Below, in pieces: positions 1-6,534 of a stretch of 10,913 nucleotides of DNA. The notes beneath the pieces are model-generated. The model was not told the DNA's origin and searched no databases. It saw nothing but the letters and a program-made list of their open reading frames with translations. The stretch covers positions 1 through 10,913 of the forward strand of contig JAJYAH010000165.1 of the NCBI GenBank assembly GCA_021779635.1, read 5' to 3'. A program made the translations under genes and the position numbers. The stretch is from Pseudomonadota bacterium (GTDB lineage: Bacteria > Pseudomonadota > Alphaproteobacteria > Rhizobiales > Xanthobacteraceae). The stretch's first letter is position 1. Each line of letters begins with the position of its first letter.

Positions 1-1
1 G

Positions 2-733
2 TGGATGGCCACGCTGGTCGCACCGATCCAGATTCTCGCCGGCGATCAGCACGGCCTCAATACGCTGGAACACCAGCCCGCCAAGGTGATGGCGATGGAA
101 GGCCATTACCAGAGCCATCCGGATGGTGCGCCGCTGGTGTTGTTCGGCCTGCCGGATCAGGCCGCGGGCAAGGTCGAATACGCCGTTGAGGTTCCGAAAC
201 TCTCCTCGCTGATTCTCAAGCACTCGCTCGATGCGCCGCTTGCCGGCCTCGATACCGTGCCGCGCGAAAACTGGCCGCCGGTGCCGATCACATTCTGGTC
301 GTTCCGGATCATGGTCGGATTGGGATTCCTGATCATGGGGCTTGGCCTGCTCAGCCTGTGGTCGCGCTGGCGCGGCACGCTCTACGAATTCCGGCCGCTG
401 CACCTGTTCGCGATGGCGATGGGCCCGGCGGGCTTCATCGCCGTGCTCGCGGGCTGGATCACCACCGAGACCGGCCGTCAGCCGTTCACGGTCTATGGGC
501 TGTTGCGAACGGTTGAATCCGCCTCGCCGCTCGCCGCACCCGCGGTCGGCTCGTCATTGATCGCTTTTGTCATCGTCTATTTCGCGGTGTTCTCGGCCGG
601 AGTGATCTACATTTTGCGGTTGATGGCATTGCCGCCGCATCACGGCGAACAGGGACCGCGCGGCGATATCCCCGCCCGCGCCGCCGGCATCACGCCCGCG
701 GCCGGCGTGATAACCGAGGGATCGACCGGATGA
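2..733 (+). CDS. cydA: Cytochrome bd-type (CIO-like) quinol oxidase subunit I, C-terminal part (5' truncated by window)
   Basis: This is the heme- and quinol-binding subunit of a cytochrome bd terminal oxidase, an inner-membrane enzyme that oxidises quinol and reduces O2 to water. Only the C-terminal ~243 residues are in the window; the frame is open at the left edge. Numbering from the Met at base 5, K27 and E32 (KVMAME) match the E. coli quinol-loop Lys252/Glu257, and R101/M103 in SFRIM match Arg391/Met393, where Met is a heme b558 ligand. GRQP at 157-160 matches the family GRQPW motif, with Phe replacing Trp. Hydrophobic segments follow at about 100-120, 131-152 and 180-207. The stretch between GLDTV and FRIM is only ~15 residues, whereas E. 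coli CydA has a long insertion there, so this is a short-Q-loop enzyme as in CioA. The stop overlaps the cydB start (ATGA). Certain as to family; cioA would be an equally good name. Confidence 0.95.
   Translation, partial: WMATLVAPIQILAGDQHGLNTLEHQPAKVMAMEGHYQSHPDGAPLVLFGLPDQAAGKVEYAVEVPKLSSLILKHSLDAPLAGLDTVPRENWPPVPITFWSFRIMVGLGFLIMGLGLLSLWSRWRGTLYEFRPLHLFAMAMGPAGFIAVLAGWITTETGRQPFTVYGLLRTVESASPLAAPAVGSSLIAFVIVYFAVFSAGVIYILRLMALPPHHGEQGPRGDIPARAAGITPAAGVITEGSTG
689..711. repeat. Small inverted repeat inside the cydA 3' end
   Basis: Arms ATCACGCC (689-696) and GGCGTGAT (704-711) are perfectly complementary around a 7-base loop. They lie in the poorly conserved hydrophilic tail of CydA, just before the cydB ribosome binding site (GAGGGA, 716-721). 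The same segment encodes the near-duplicate peptides AAGITP and AAGVIT. An RNA hairpin here could influence cydB translation or mRNA processing, but there is no T-run, so it does not look like a terminator. It may be chance in GC-rich DNA. Confidence 0.35.
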
Positions 734-1740
734 ACGGCATCTTCGACATCGCGACCCTCTGGGCGTTCATTATCGCCTTCGCGGTCTTTGTCTATGTGGT
801 GATGGACGGATTTGACCTCGGCCTCGGCATGCTGTTTCCGCTGTTTCCCGAGAAGACCGATCGCGACGTGATCATGAACACCGTCGCACCGGTCTGGGAT
901 GGCAACGAGACCTGGCTGGTGCTCGGCGGTGGCGGAATGATGGCCGCGTTTCCGCTGGCCTATGCGGTGCTGATGCCGGCGCTCTACACCCCGATGATCG
1001 CCATGCTGATCGGGCTGATCTTTCGCGGCGTTGCCTTCGAATTTCGCTGGCGAACGCAGAGCAAGCGAAACCGCTGGGACATCGCATTCGCCGGCGGATC
1101 GTTGCTGGCAACCCTGGCGCAGGGCATTGCGCTCGGCGCCATCCTTCAAGGCGTGCATGTCGAGGGACGACATTATGCCGGCGGCTGGTGGGACTGGCTG
1201 ACGCCGTTCAGCATCTTGACCGGCCTCGCGCTGGTGGTCGGTTACGGACTGCTCGGCGCGACCTGGCTGGTGCTGAAGACCGAGGGCGCGCTGCGCGACA
1301 AGGCCTATCGCCTGAGTTGGCTGCTGTTGTTCGCGATGCTCGTCGCCATCGGCGCGGTCAGCATCGCCACGCCGTTCCTCCACGTTGGATACGCGCAGCG
1401 CTGGTTCACCTGGCCGAACGTCATCCTGACCGCGCCGGTGCCGATCGCGGTGGCCGGCGTTACGGTGCTGTTGCTGCGCAGCCTTGCCAACAAGCAGGAC
1501 CACCGGCCGTTCTTCCTGGCGCTGGCGCTGTTCGCGCTTTCCTATGCCGGCCTCGGCATCAGCATGTGGCCCTATATCGTGCCGCAGAGCATCACGATCT
1601 GGCAGGCGGCCTCTCCGGAGAACAGCCAGATCTTCATGCTGATCGGCGTTGCCGTTCTGGTGCCGCTGATTCTCGGTTATACCGGATGGGCCTATTGGGT
1701 GTTCCGCGGCAAGGTGAGACCCGAAAGCGGTTATCATTGA
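730..1740 (+). CDS. cydB: Cytochrome bd-type (CIO-like) quinol oxidase subunit II
   Basis: This is the second core membrane subunit of the cytochrome bd oxidase; it pairs with CydA in the inner membrane. It has 336 residues, complete and of normal family length. The N-terminal helix carries the conserved VMDGFDLGLGML motif (about residues 24-35), and TVAPVWDGNETWLVL (51-65) is the second signature of the family. Repeated hydrophobic stretches run along the whole length, consistent with about eight to nine helices. The start is the ATG at 730, which overlaps the cydA stop by 4 bases and has GAGGGA at 716-721 with an 8-base spacer. The stop TGA shares its last base with the ATG of the next small gene (TGATG at 1738-1742), so all three genes are probably translated as one coupled operon. 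CioB is an alternative name for this branch. Confidence 0.97.
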   Translation: MNGIFDIATLWAFIIAFAVFVYVVMDGFDLGLGMLFPLFPEKTDRDVIMNTVAPVWDGNETWLVLGGGGMMAAFPLAYAVLMPALYTPMIAMLIGLIFRGVAFEFRWRTQSKRNRWDIAFAGGSLLATLAQGIALGAILQGVHVEGRHYAGGWWDWLTPFSILTGLALVVGYGLLGATWLVLKTEGALRDKAYRLSWLLLFAMLVAIGAVSIATPFLHVGYAQRWFTWPNVILTAPVPIAVAGVTVLLLRSLANKQDHRPFFLALALFALSYAGLGISMWPYIVPQSITIWQAASPENSQIFMLIGVAVLVPLILGYTGWAYWVFRGKVRPESGYH

Positions 1741-1970
1741 TGCCTAAAGCGTTTTCCAGCGAAGTGGGCACCGGTTCGCGTGAAGAAAACGCGTCAAATA
1801 AAGAAGGAGAGCCTCCGTTCCGATCCTATCGGAACGGAAACGGCTCCACCGAGCCAAATCCGCGACCGCTGGCGCAGCGCCTGTTGTGGTTCGCCATCCT
1901 CTGGCTCGGCGGCGTCGGCACGGTGTCGATCGTGGCCTTTGGCTTGCGACTGTGGATCGCGCCGAAATGA
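1740..1970 (+). CDS. DUF2474-like small subunit of cytochrome bd oxidase, with a repeat-derived N-terminus
   Basis: The frame encodes 76 residues. The C-terminal half (about residues 41-76, from PRPLAQRLLWFAILW to LWIAPK) is one transmembrane helix with flanking Arg/Lys. It matches the DUF2474 pattern of tiny proteins that follow cioAB genes and are thought to act like CydX in stabilising the oxidase. The ATG at 1740 overlaps the cydB stop (TGATG), so initiation by coupling is plausible. Residues ~3-36 are polar (FSSEVG, GSREENASNKEG, FRSYRNGNGS) and coincide with a ~100-bp palindromic element of dispersed-repeat type, so this half is probably not ancestral. Downstream of the ATG, the only in-frame ATG, GTG or TTG codons are GTG at 1764, inside the repeat, and TTG at 1884, inside the helix. 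The native start therefore seems to have been displaced. Either the repeat-encoded tail is really translated or the small subunit is no longer made. Confidence 0.7.
   Translation: MPKAFSSEVGTGSREENASNKEGEPPFRSYRNGNGSTEPNPRPLAQRLLWFAILWLGGVGTVSIVAFGLRLWIAPK
1747..1847. repeat. Palindromic dispersed-repeat-like element between cydB and the small-subunit helix
   Basis: There are two consecutive stem-loops. The first has GCGTTTTC (1749-1756) pairing with GAAAACGC (1785-1792), with an inner GCGAA (1759-1763) / TTCGC (1775-1779) stem. The second has CCGTTCCGAT (1815-1824) pairing perfectly with ATCGGAACGG (1828-1837) over a 3-base loop, inside an outer GAGCC (1809-1813) / GGCTC (1842-1846) stem. 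The linear pattern (an AAAGCGTTTTC-type head, a central ACCGGTTCGCGTGAAG block, then a CGGAAC palindrome) is one I recall as a highly repeated intergenic element in Bradyrhizobium and relatives; I could not search for it. Here it sits in an open reading frame immediately after cydB, so it is both repeat and potential coding DNA. Confidence 0.75.
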
Positions 1971-2148
1971 AGCTTTCGAACGCGCGCTTTCGCAATCAGC
2001 AGATGTCGAAAATTGAAAGTATTCCAGCAACATAGTAACTTCGCCCGCACGGATTGCTTGCCATCGAGCCGTCGCAGATGATTTGATGGTTTTAGCGATT
2101 TGGCAAACGATGATACAAACGCGGCGGCAGCTTTGAGGGGAGTTCTGC

Positions 2149-2742
2149 ATGATCAAGTTTCGCCACCTGATCTGGATGATGACGGCCGCCATCGGCCTGA
2201 TGCTTGCGATCTCGCAGAGCTTTGCCCAGCAGCCTGATGTTGGCGATCAGCCCGGCCTTCTGCCCGATGACTCCCTGCAATTGCCCCCGGAATTCCGCAA
2301 GCAGATGGTCCTCTATCGCACCACCGAGGCGCCGGGCACCATCATCATCTCGACCGCGGAGCGCCATCTGTACCTGATCCAGGGCAACGGCCGCGCGCTG
2401 CGCTATGGCATCGGCGTCGGCCGCGACGGATTTCAATGGCAGGGCCTGCTGAACATTTCGCGCAAGGCGGAATGGCCGGACTGGACGCCGCCGCCGGAGA
2501 TGATCGTGCGCCAGCCCTATCTGCCGCGCTTCATGGCCGGCGGACCCGGCAACCCGCTCGGCGCCCGCGCGATGTATCTCGGGACCACCGTCTATCGTAT
2601 CCACGGCACCAACCGGCCGGATACGATCGGCACCGCCATCTCGTCCGGTTGCTTCCGGCTGGTCAACGCCGACGTTGCCGACCTTTATGATCGCGTTCCG
2701 GTCGGCACCAAGGTGATCGTGCGGCAGAAGCCGTCGCTGTAG
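2149..2742 (+). CDS. L,D-transpeptidase (YkuD domain), exported
   Basis: This is a 197-residue cell-envelope enzyme of the YkuD family, whose members make 3-3 peptidoglycan cross-links or attach proteins to peptidoglycan through a cysteine thioester. Residues 1-26 form a signal peptide: charged MIKFRH, a hydrophobic core, and a likely cut after SFA. The catalytic domain covers about 62-193. It starts with IIISTAERHLYLIQGNGRAL and holds the signature YRIHGTN (149-155) and SSGCFRL (165-171), giving His152, the nucleophile Cys168 and Arg170. GAGGGGAG at 2135-2142 is an excellent ribosome binding site, 6 bases before the ATG. The 178 bases upstream (1971-2148) hold no gene and no clear terminator; they presumably contain its promoter. 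Alphaproteobacteria carry many paralogues, so the specific role (cross-linking or anchoring) cannot be told from sequence. The next gene starts 55 bases downstream and may be co-transcribed. Confidence 0.95.
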   Translation: MIKFRHLIWMMTAAIGLMLAISQSFAQQPDVGDQPGLLPDDSLQLPPEFRKQMVLYRTTEAPGTIIISTAERHLYLIQGNGRALRYGIGVGRDGFQWQGLLNISRKAEWPDWTPPPEMIVRQPYLPRFMAGGPGNPLGARAMYLGTTVYRIHGTNRPDTIGTAISSGCFRLVNADVADLYDRVPVGTKVIVRQKPSL

Positions 2743-2797
2743 CCGCCGCGCCGCTTTTACAGCCCAGCCATTTTCCCGGTTATTGCGAGAGAAGATC

Positions 2798-3835
2798 ATG
2801 CGGACATTCCGAGGCGGCCTCCTGATCGGGCTGGTGATCGCATTTGCGATCGCGGCTGCCGCCGTCACCTATGAACGATATGACACGCGAACCCTGAAAC
2901 GCACGATCCGGCGGGGCGAAGTGCTGTGCGGCGTCAATACCGGCCTGCCCGGCTTCTCGATTCCCGACGACAAGGGCAACTGGACCGGATTCGACGTGGA
3001 TTTCTGCCGCGCGGTCGCAGCGGCGATCTTTGACGATCCGAAGAAGGCCAAATTCATTCCGCTCGACGCCAACGAGCGCTTCAAGGAGCTGCGCAGCCGC
3101 AAGGTCGATATTCTCTCCCGCAACTCGACATGGAGCATGTCGCGGGAGACGTCCGACGACCTCTATTTTCCGGCGGTGGCCTATTATGACGGCGAAGGAT
3201 TCATGGTTCCGAGCGCCAGAAACATCGATTCGGCGTTGGCGCTCGACGGCAGCAAGATATGCGTGCAGTCGGAAACCACCACGCAGCTCAACCTCGCCGA
3301 TTATTTCCGCGCCAACAACATGAAATACCAGGAGATGAAGTTCGCAAAGCTGGACGACGTCATCAAGGCCTATGATTCCGGCCAGTGCGACGTCCTGACC
3401 GCCGACACATCCCAGCTTTATGCGCTGCGGCTGAACCTCGCAAAGCCGGGCGACCACGTCATCCTGCCGGATATCATTTCAAAGGAACCGCTGGCGCCGG
3501 TGGTGCGGGAGCGCGACGACGACTGGATGTTGATCGTGAAGTGGACATTGTATGCGATGATCAACGCCGAAGAACTCGGCGTTACCTCGAAGAACATCGA
3601 CGAAGCGCTGAAGTCGAAGAAGCCCGACGTGATGCGGCTGGTCGGAACCGAAGGCTCGTACGGCGAGGACCTCGGCCTGACCAAGGATTGGGCCGCGCGT
3701 ATCATCCGGCATGTCGGCAATTACGGCGAAGTCTATGAGCGCAACGTCGGCAGCGGATCGAAGCTCGGGATCCCGCGCGGGCTCAACCAGCTCTGGAACG
3801 CCGGCGGCATCCAGTACGCGCCGCCGATCAGGTAA
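2798..3835 (+). CDS. AapJ/BztA-like amino-acid ABC transporter substrate-binding protein (orphan)
   Basis: This is a periplasmic type-2 binding protein of the general L-amino-acid (AapJ/BztA) family, 345 residues, full length. An N-terminal hydrophobic stretch (about residues 8-23) has no obvious Ala-x-Ala cut or lipobox, so it may be a signal peptide or an anchor. Family landmarks in order are RRGEVLCGVNTGLPGFS, a GFDVDFCRAVAAAIF helix, VDILSRNSTWSMSR, YYDGEGFMVP, a TTTQLNLADYFRANNMKY block, HVILPDIISKEPLAP, WTLYAMINAEELG, and the C-terminal VGNYGEVYERNVG and YAPPIR. I chose ATG 2798 because the signal sequence starts there and GAGA lies 7-8 bases upstream; an in-frame TTG at 2783 would add five residues. 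The usual aapQ, aapM and aapP genes are absent: an L,D-transpeptidase lies before it and convergent genes after it. It may deliver substrate to a permease encoded elsewhere or act as a sensor. Confidence 0.93.
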   Translation: MRTFRGGLLIGLVIAFAIAAAAVTYERYDTRTLKRTIRRGEVLCGVNTGLPGFSIPDDKGNWTGFDVDFCRAVAAAIFDDPKKAKFIPLDANERFKELRSRKVDILSRNSTWSMSRETSDDLYFPAVAYYDGEGFMVPSARNIDSALALDGSKICVQSETTTQLNLADYFRANNMKYQEMKFAKLDDVIKAYDSGQCDVLTADTSQLYALRLNLAKPGDHVILPDIISKEPLAPVVRERDDDWMLIVKWTLYAMINAEELGVTSKNIDEALKSKKPDVMRLVGTEGSYGEDLGLTKDWAARIIRHVGNYGEVYERNVGSGSKLGIPRGLNQLWNAGGIQYAPPIR

Positions 3836-3860
3836 GCCGCCGCGCCCGTCACATGACACG

Positions 3861-3897
3861 GTCGTCGCCCGGCAAGCCGGGTGATGACGGTCTTTTA
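3861..3897. terminator. Bidirectional hairpin terminator between convergent genes
   Basis: The stem CCCGGC (3868-3873) / GCCGGG (3876-3881) has a 2-base loop. It extends outward through 3861-3867 and 3882-3888 with two G-U pairs to about 13 bp, followed by GGTCTTTTA. It lies between the binding-protein gene (plus strand, ends 3835) and the acyl-CoA dehydrogenase gene (minus strand, ends 3918), where a shared terminator is expected. Its form also resembles a common intergenic palindrome of Rhizobiales. Confidence 0.65.
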
Positions 3898-3917
3898 TGT
3901 TGGACGGCCAACACGTC

Positions 3918-5057
3918 TCAATAACTCTTCATTCTCGCCAGCTGGTCGGCGTGAAAATTGCTGTCGCCGAACAATTCCTGGCAGACCCGCGCGCGCTTCA
4001 TGAAGAAGCCGATGTCGAACTGGTCGGTCATGCCCATGCCGCCGTGCATCTGCACGCCTTCCTGAACCGCCAGCGTCGCGGTCGAACCGGCGCGTGCCTT
4101 CGCCACCGCGATCGCCGCACCGGCATCCTCAAAATTGTTGTCGAGCGTCTGCAGTGCTTTCAGCACCGCGGCGCGGGTGATCTCGATATCGATATAAAGC
4201 TGCGCGGCGCGGTGCTGCAGCGCCTGGAATTCGCCGATCGATTTGCCGAACTGCTTGCGCTCCTTGAGGTAGCCGACGGTGCGGCCGAACACCTCTTCGC
4301 TGAGACCGACCATTTCCGAGGCCACCGCACCACGGCCGATATTGAGCACGCCTTCCAGCAATCGAAAGCCCTGATCGACCTCGCCGAGCACGCCATCGGC
4401 ATTGACCTCGACATTGCCAAACACGATTCGCGCCGCATTATGCGCATCGACCATCGCGGTCCGCTCAATCGCGATGCCCTTGGCTTTGGGATCGACGAGA
4501 AACAATGTCAGTCCGTCGCGCTCGCCCGCGGCGCCCGCGGTGCGGGCCGCCACGATCAGGAGATCGGCGGTGTGCCCGTCGACCACAAAGGCCTTGGCGC
4601 CGTTCAGCCGGAAGCCGTTACCGGATCGCACCGCCTGCATCGTGGTTTGCAGCGGGCGATGCTTGGCGCCTTCGTCGATCGCAAGGGCTGCGAGCAGCGA
4701 GCCATCCGCGATCTTCGGCAGGTGCGCGGATTTTTGCGCGGCGTTGCCGCCACGCGAAAGTGCCGATGCCGCAAGCACAGCGGTCGACAGATACGGCGAC
4801 GGCATCAAGGTGCGGCCGATTTCCTCCATCACCACGCCGGCTTCGACGCAGCCAAGTCCGCTGCCACCAAAATTCTCCGGCACCAGCAATCCGGCAAATC
4901 CCATTTCGGCGAAGGCCCGCCAAAGGTCGCGGGAAAAACCCGTCGCATCCCTGGTGTCGCGGAGCTGCCGCAAATGCGACACCGGCGCCTTATCGCTGAT
5001 GAGGCCCCGCGCGCTGTCGCGCAGCATCGACTGTTCTTCGTTGAGGATGAGTGCCAT
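3918..5057 (-). CDS. Acyl-CoA dehydrogenase family protein lacking the catalytic Glu (likely non-catalytic partner subunit)
   Basis: The 379-residue product has the acyl-CoA dehydrogenase fold from end to end. The N-terminal helical domain includes MGFAGLLVPENFGGSGLG (52-69), a beta domain runs from about 120 to 225, and the C-terminal domain carries YLKERKQFGKSIGEFQALQ (263-281) and VQMHGGMGMTDQF (335-347). Two hallmarks are degraded. The EPxxGSD-type flavin motif is replaced by LAIDEGAKHRP (125-135). At the position of the catalytic base (the E in the usual xYEGT) the sequence is QELFGDSNFH (360-369), with Phe363 in place of Glu. Such subunits occur in alpha2beta2 heteromeric dehydrogenases such as the mycobacterial FadE/ChsE pairs for steroid side chains. 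The upstream gene on the same strand encodes a second dehydrogenase that keeps the Glu, so the two probably form one enzyme. The ribosome site is weak (CGGAA upstream of the ATG). The substrate is unknown. Confidence 0.9.
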   Translation of the reverse strand: MALILNEEQSMLRDSARGLISDKAPVSHLRQLRDTRDATGFSRDLWRAFAEMGFAGLLVPENFGGSGLGCVEAGVVMEEIGRTLMPSPYLSTAVLAASALSRGGNAAQKSAHLPKIADGSLLAALAIDEGAKHRPLQTTMQAVRSGNGFRLNGAKAFVVDGHTADLLIVAARTAGAAGERDGLTLFLVDPKAKGIAIERTAMVDAHNAARIVFGNVEVNADGVLGEVDQGFRLLEGVLNIGRGAVASEMVGLSEEVFGRTVGYLKERKQFGKSIGEFQALQHRAAQLYIDIEITRAAVLKALQTLDNNFEDAGAAIAVAKARAGSTATLAVQEGVQMHGGMGMTDQFDIGFFMKRARVCQELFGDSNFHADQLARMKSY

Positions 5058-5091
5058 TGAGTGATTCCGCTTGCCGAAAATTTTTCAGGTG

Positions 5092-5131
5092 GTCATTCCG
5101 GCGCGGCGCGAAGCGTCGAACCCGGAATGAC
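5092..5131. repeat. Rhizobiales-type palindromic intergenic repeat between the two dehydrogenase genes
   Basis: Ten-base arms GTCATTCCGG (5092-5101) and CCGGAATGAC (5122-5131) are perfectly complementary. Between them is a smaller imperfect stem, GGCGC / GCGTC around GAA. This form, with GCGCGAAGCG-like centres, is one I recall as very common between genes in Bradyrhizobium and relatives. It fills much of the 94-base gap between two genes expected to be co-transcribed on the minus strand, so it might be an mRNA-processing or stabilising hairpin, or only a passenger. Confidence 0.8.
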
Positions 5132-5151
5132 GGCTATTGTGGTCCGCGGCC

Positions 5152-6336
5152 CTACGCCCCCGGCAAATCGAGAATCCGCTTGGCCACGATGCCGAGCATC
5201 ACCTCGCTGGTGCCGCCCTCGATCGAATTGGCCTTGGTGCGCAACCAGGCCCGCGGCCTCGCGCCCCCGTTTGAGCGCTCGCTTTCCCATTCCAGCGCAT
5301 CGACGCCGCCCGCGGACATCAGTATCTCGTAGCGGCGCTTGTTCAGCTCGGTGCCGTAATATTTCATCGCCGAGGAAAACGCCGGATGCGCCTGGCCGGC
5401 CTTCGCCAGATCGACCGCGCGTTCGGCGGCGCATGCCAGCGCCGCCTCGTCGACCTCGAAGGTGGCAATTTGTCCGCGCAGCATCGGATCTTCCAGGCGG
5501 CCCTGCTCGTCGCTGCCGACCGAATCGGCGGCGATCTGGCCGAGCGGCCGGCCGACGCCGCGCTCGCCCATGCCGGAGATCATCGCGCGCTCGTGCTGCA
5601 GCAAATATTTGGCGACATCCCAGCCGCGATTGACCGTGCCCACTACATGGGACTTCGGCACGCGCACATTGTCGAAGAAGGTCTCGCAGAAAGGCGAGCG
5701 GCCTGAAATCAAGAGAATGGGCTTGGTCGAGACCCCTTTGGAGGCCATGTCGAACAGGATGAAGCTGATGCCGTCATGCTTTTTGGCAGCCGGATCGGTC
5801 CGCACCAGGCAGAAGATCCAGTCGGCAAAGTTCGCGTAGGAGGTCCAGATCTTCTGGCCGTTGATGATGTAATCGTCGCCGTCGCTCTCGGCGCGGGTCT
5901 GCAGCGAGGCGAGGTCCGATCCGGCGTTCGGCTCGGAATAGCCCTGGCACCAGCGGATCAATCCGGCCGCTATTTTCGGCAGATGCTCCTTCTTCTGCGC
6001 ATCGGTGCCGTATTTCAGCAGCGCCGGTCCGAGCATCCAGATGCCGAAGCTCGATAACGGCGAGCGGGCACCGATGGCGGACATTTCCTCGCGCAACACC
6101 TTGGCCTCGGCGGCGTCTAACCCGCCACCGCCATATTCCCTGGGCCAATCCGGCACGGTCCAGCCCTTGTCGCGCATCCGCTCGAACCAGACCCGCTGCG
6201 GCTCCGACGAGAATTTGGTGTTGCGGCCGCCCCAGAACGTTTCTTCGTCTGACGTCATCGGCCGGCGCATTTCCGGCGGACAATTGGCCTCGAGCCAGGC
6301 TCGGGTTTCGCGGCGAAATTGATCGAGATCGGACAT
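5152..6336 (-). CDS. Acyl-CoA dehydrogenase, catalytic subunit
   Basis: A flavin-dependent acyl-CoA dehydrogenase of 394 residues introduces a 2,3-double bond into a CoA thioester and passes electrons to ETF. Landmarks are VPDWPREYGGGGLD (61-74), the flavin motif QGYSEPNAGSDLASLQ (131-146), NGQKIWTSYANFADW (159-173), FFDNVRVP (220-227) and the C-terminal SIEGGTSEVMLGIVAKRIL (371-389). In that last motif Glu373 occupies the catalytic-base position. The start is the ATG ending at 6336 (MSDLDQFRRETRAWL), a standard N-terminus for this subgroup. The frame stays open further upstream but would run into and across the divergent gene, so the longer version is rejected. The product pairs naturally with the Glu-less homologue encoded 94 bases downstream. 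Long acidic and polar insertions (around 270-290) suggest a bulky or polycyclic acyl substrate rather than simple fatty acids, but that is inference. Confidence 0.95.
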   Translation of the reverse strand: MSDLDQFRRETRAWLEANCPPEMRRPMTSDEETFWGGRNTKFSSEPQRVWFERMRDKGWTVPDWPREYGGGGLDAAEAKVLREEMSAIGARSPLSSFGIWMLGPALLKYGTDAQKKEHLPKIAAGLIRWCQGYSEPNAGSDLASLQTRAESDGDDYIINGQKIWTSYANFADWIFCLVRTDPAAKKHDGISFILFDMASKGVSTKPILLISGRSPFCETFFDNVRVPKSHVVGTVNRGWDVAKYLLQHERAMISGMGERGVGRPLGQIAADSVGSDEQGRLEDPMLRGQIATFEVDEAALACAAERAVDLAKAGQAHPAFSSAMKYYGTELNKRRYEILMSAGGVDALEWESERSNGGARPRAWLRTKANSIEGGTSEVMLGIVAKRILDLPGA

Positions 6337-6534
6337 GGCGGCGTTTCCATCTAAGGGATCAGAGCCGCAAATCGTCGGCCTGTCCTCGGCATGACATGGT
6401 TGGGCGGACCATAGCGGCCGTATCCCGAAATTCAATATATCTCTGGCGCATGCCTTGCGGCACCGGAATATGATAGGGCTGCGCGAACCGGCGCCAGGGG
6501 CGTCGCAACGGTTGAAAAACAAGAGGAAACGGAC
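6337..6534. promoter_or_regulatory. Divergent intergenic region, presumed to hold two promoters
   Basis: These 198 bases separate the minus-strand dehydrogenase pair from the plus-strand carboxymuconolactone-decarboxylase-like gene, so both promoters must lie here or inside the genes. TATGAT at 6469-6474 (plus) and TATATT within 6434-6439 (minus) resemble -10 elements, but neither has a convincing -35 element at the right distance. I saw no clear operator palindrome. GAGG at 6523-6526 serves the plus-strand gene with an 8-base spacer. Confidence 0.4.

Noticed and set aside
640..1737. Long open frame on the minus strand opposite cydB (365 codons)
   Set aside because: The translation is His/Arg/Gln-rich low-complexity sequence with no family pattern; it mirrors the codon bias of cydB. 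Similar antisense frames opposite 3918-5057 and 8959-10203 are rejected for the same reason.
1972..1993. Repeat of GCTTTCG flanking AACGCGC just after the small oxidase subunit, as a possible terminator
   Set aside because: The copies are direct, not inverted, there is no stable stem and no T-run, and the motif partly overlaps a TTCGAA palindrome expected by chance.
6434..6474. Sigma-70-like promoters from TATATT (minus) and TATGAT (plus)
   Set aside because: Neither has a recognisable -35 hexamer at 16-18 bases; AT-rich hexamers are expected by chance in a 198-base intergenic region.
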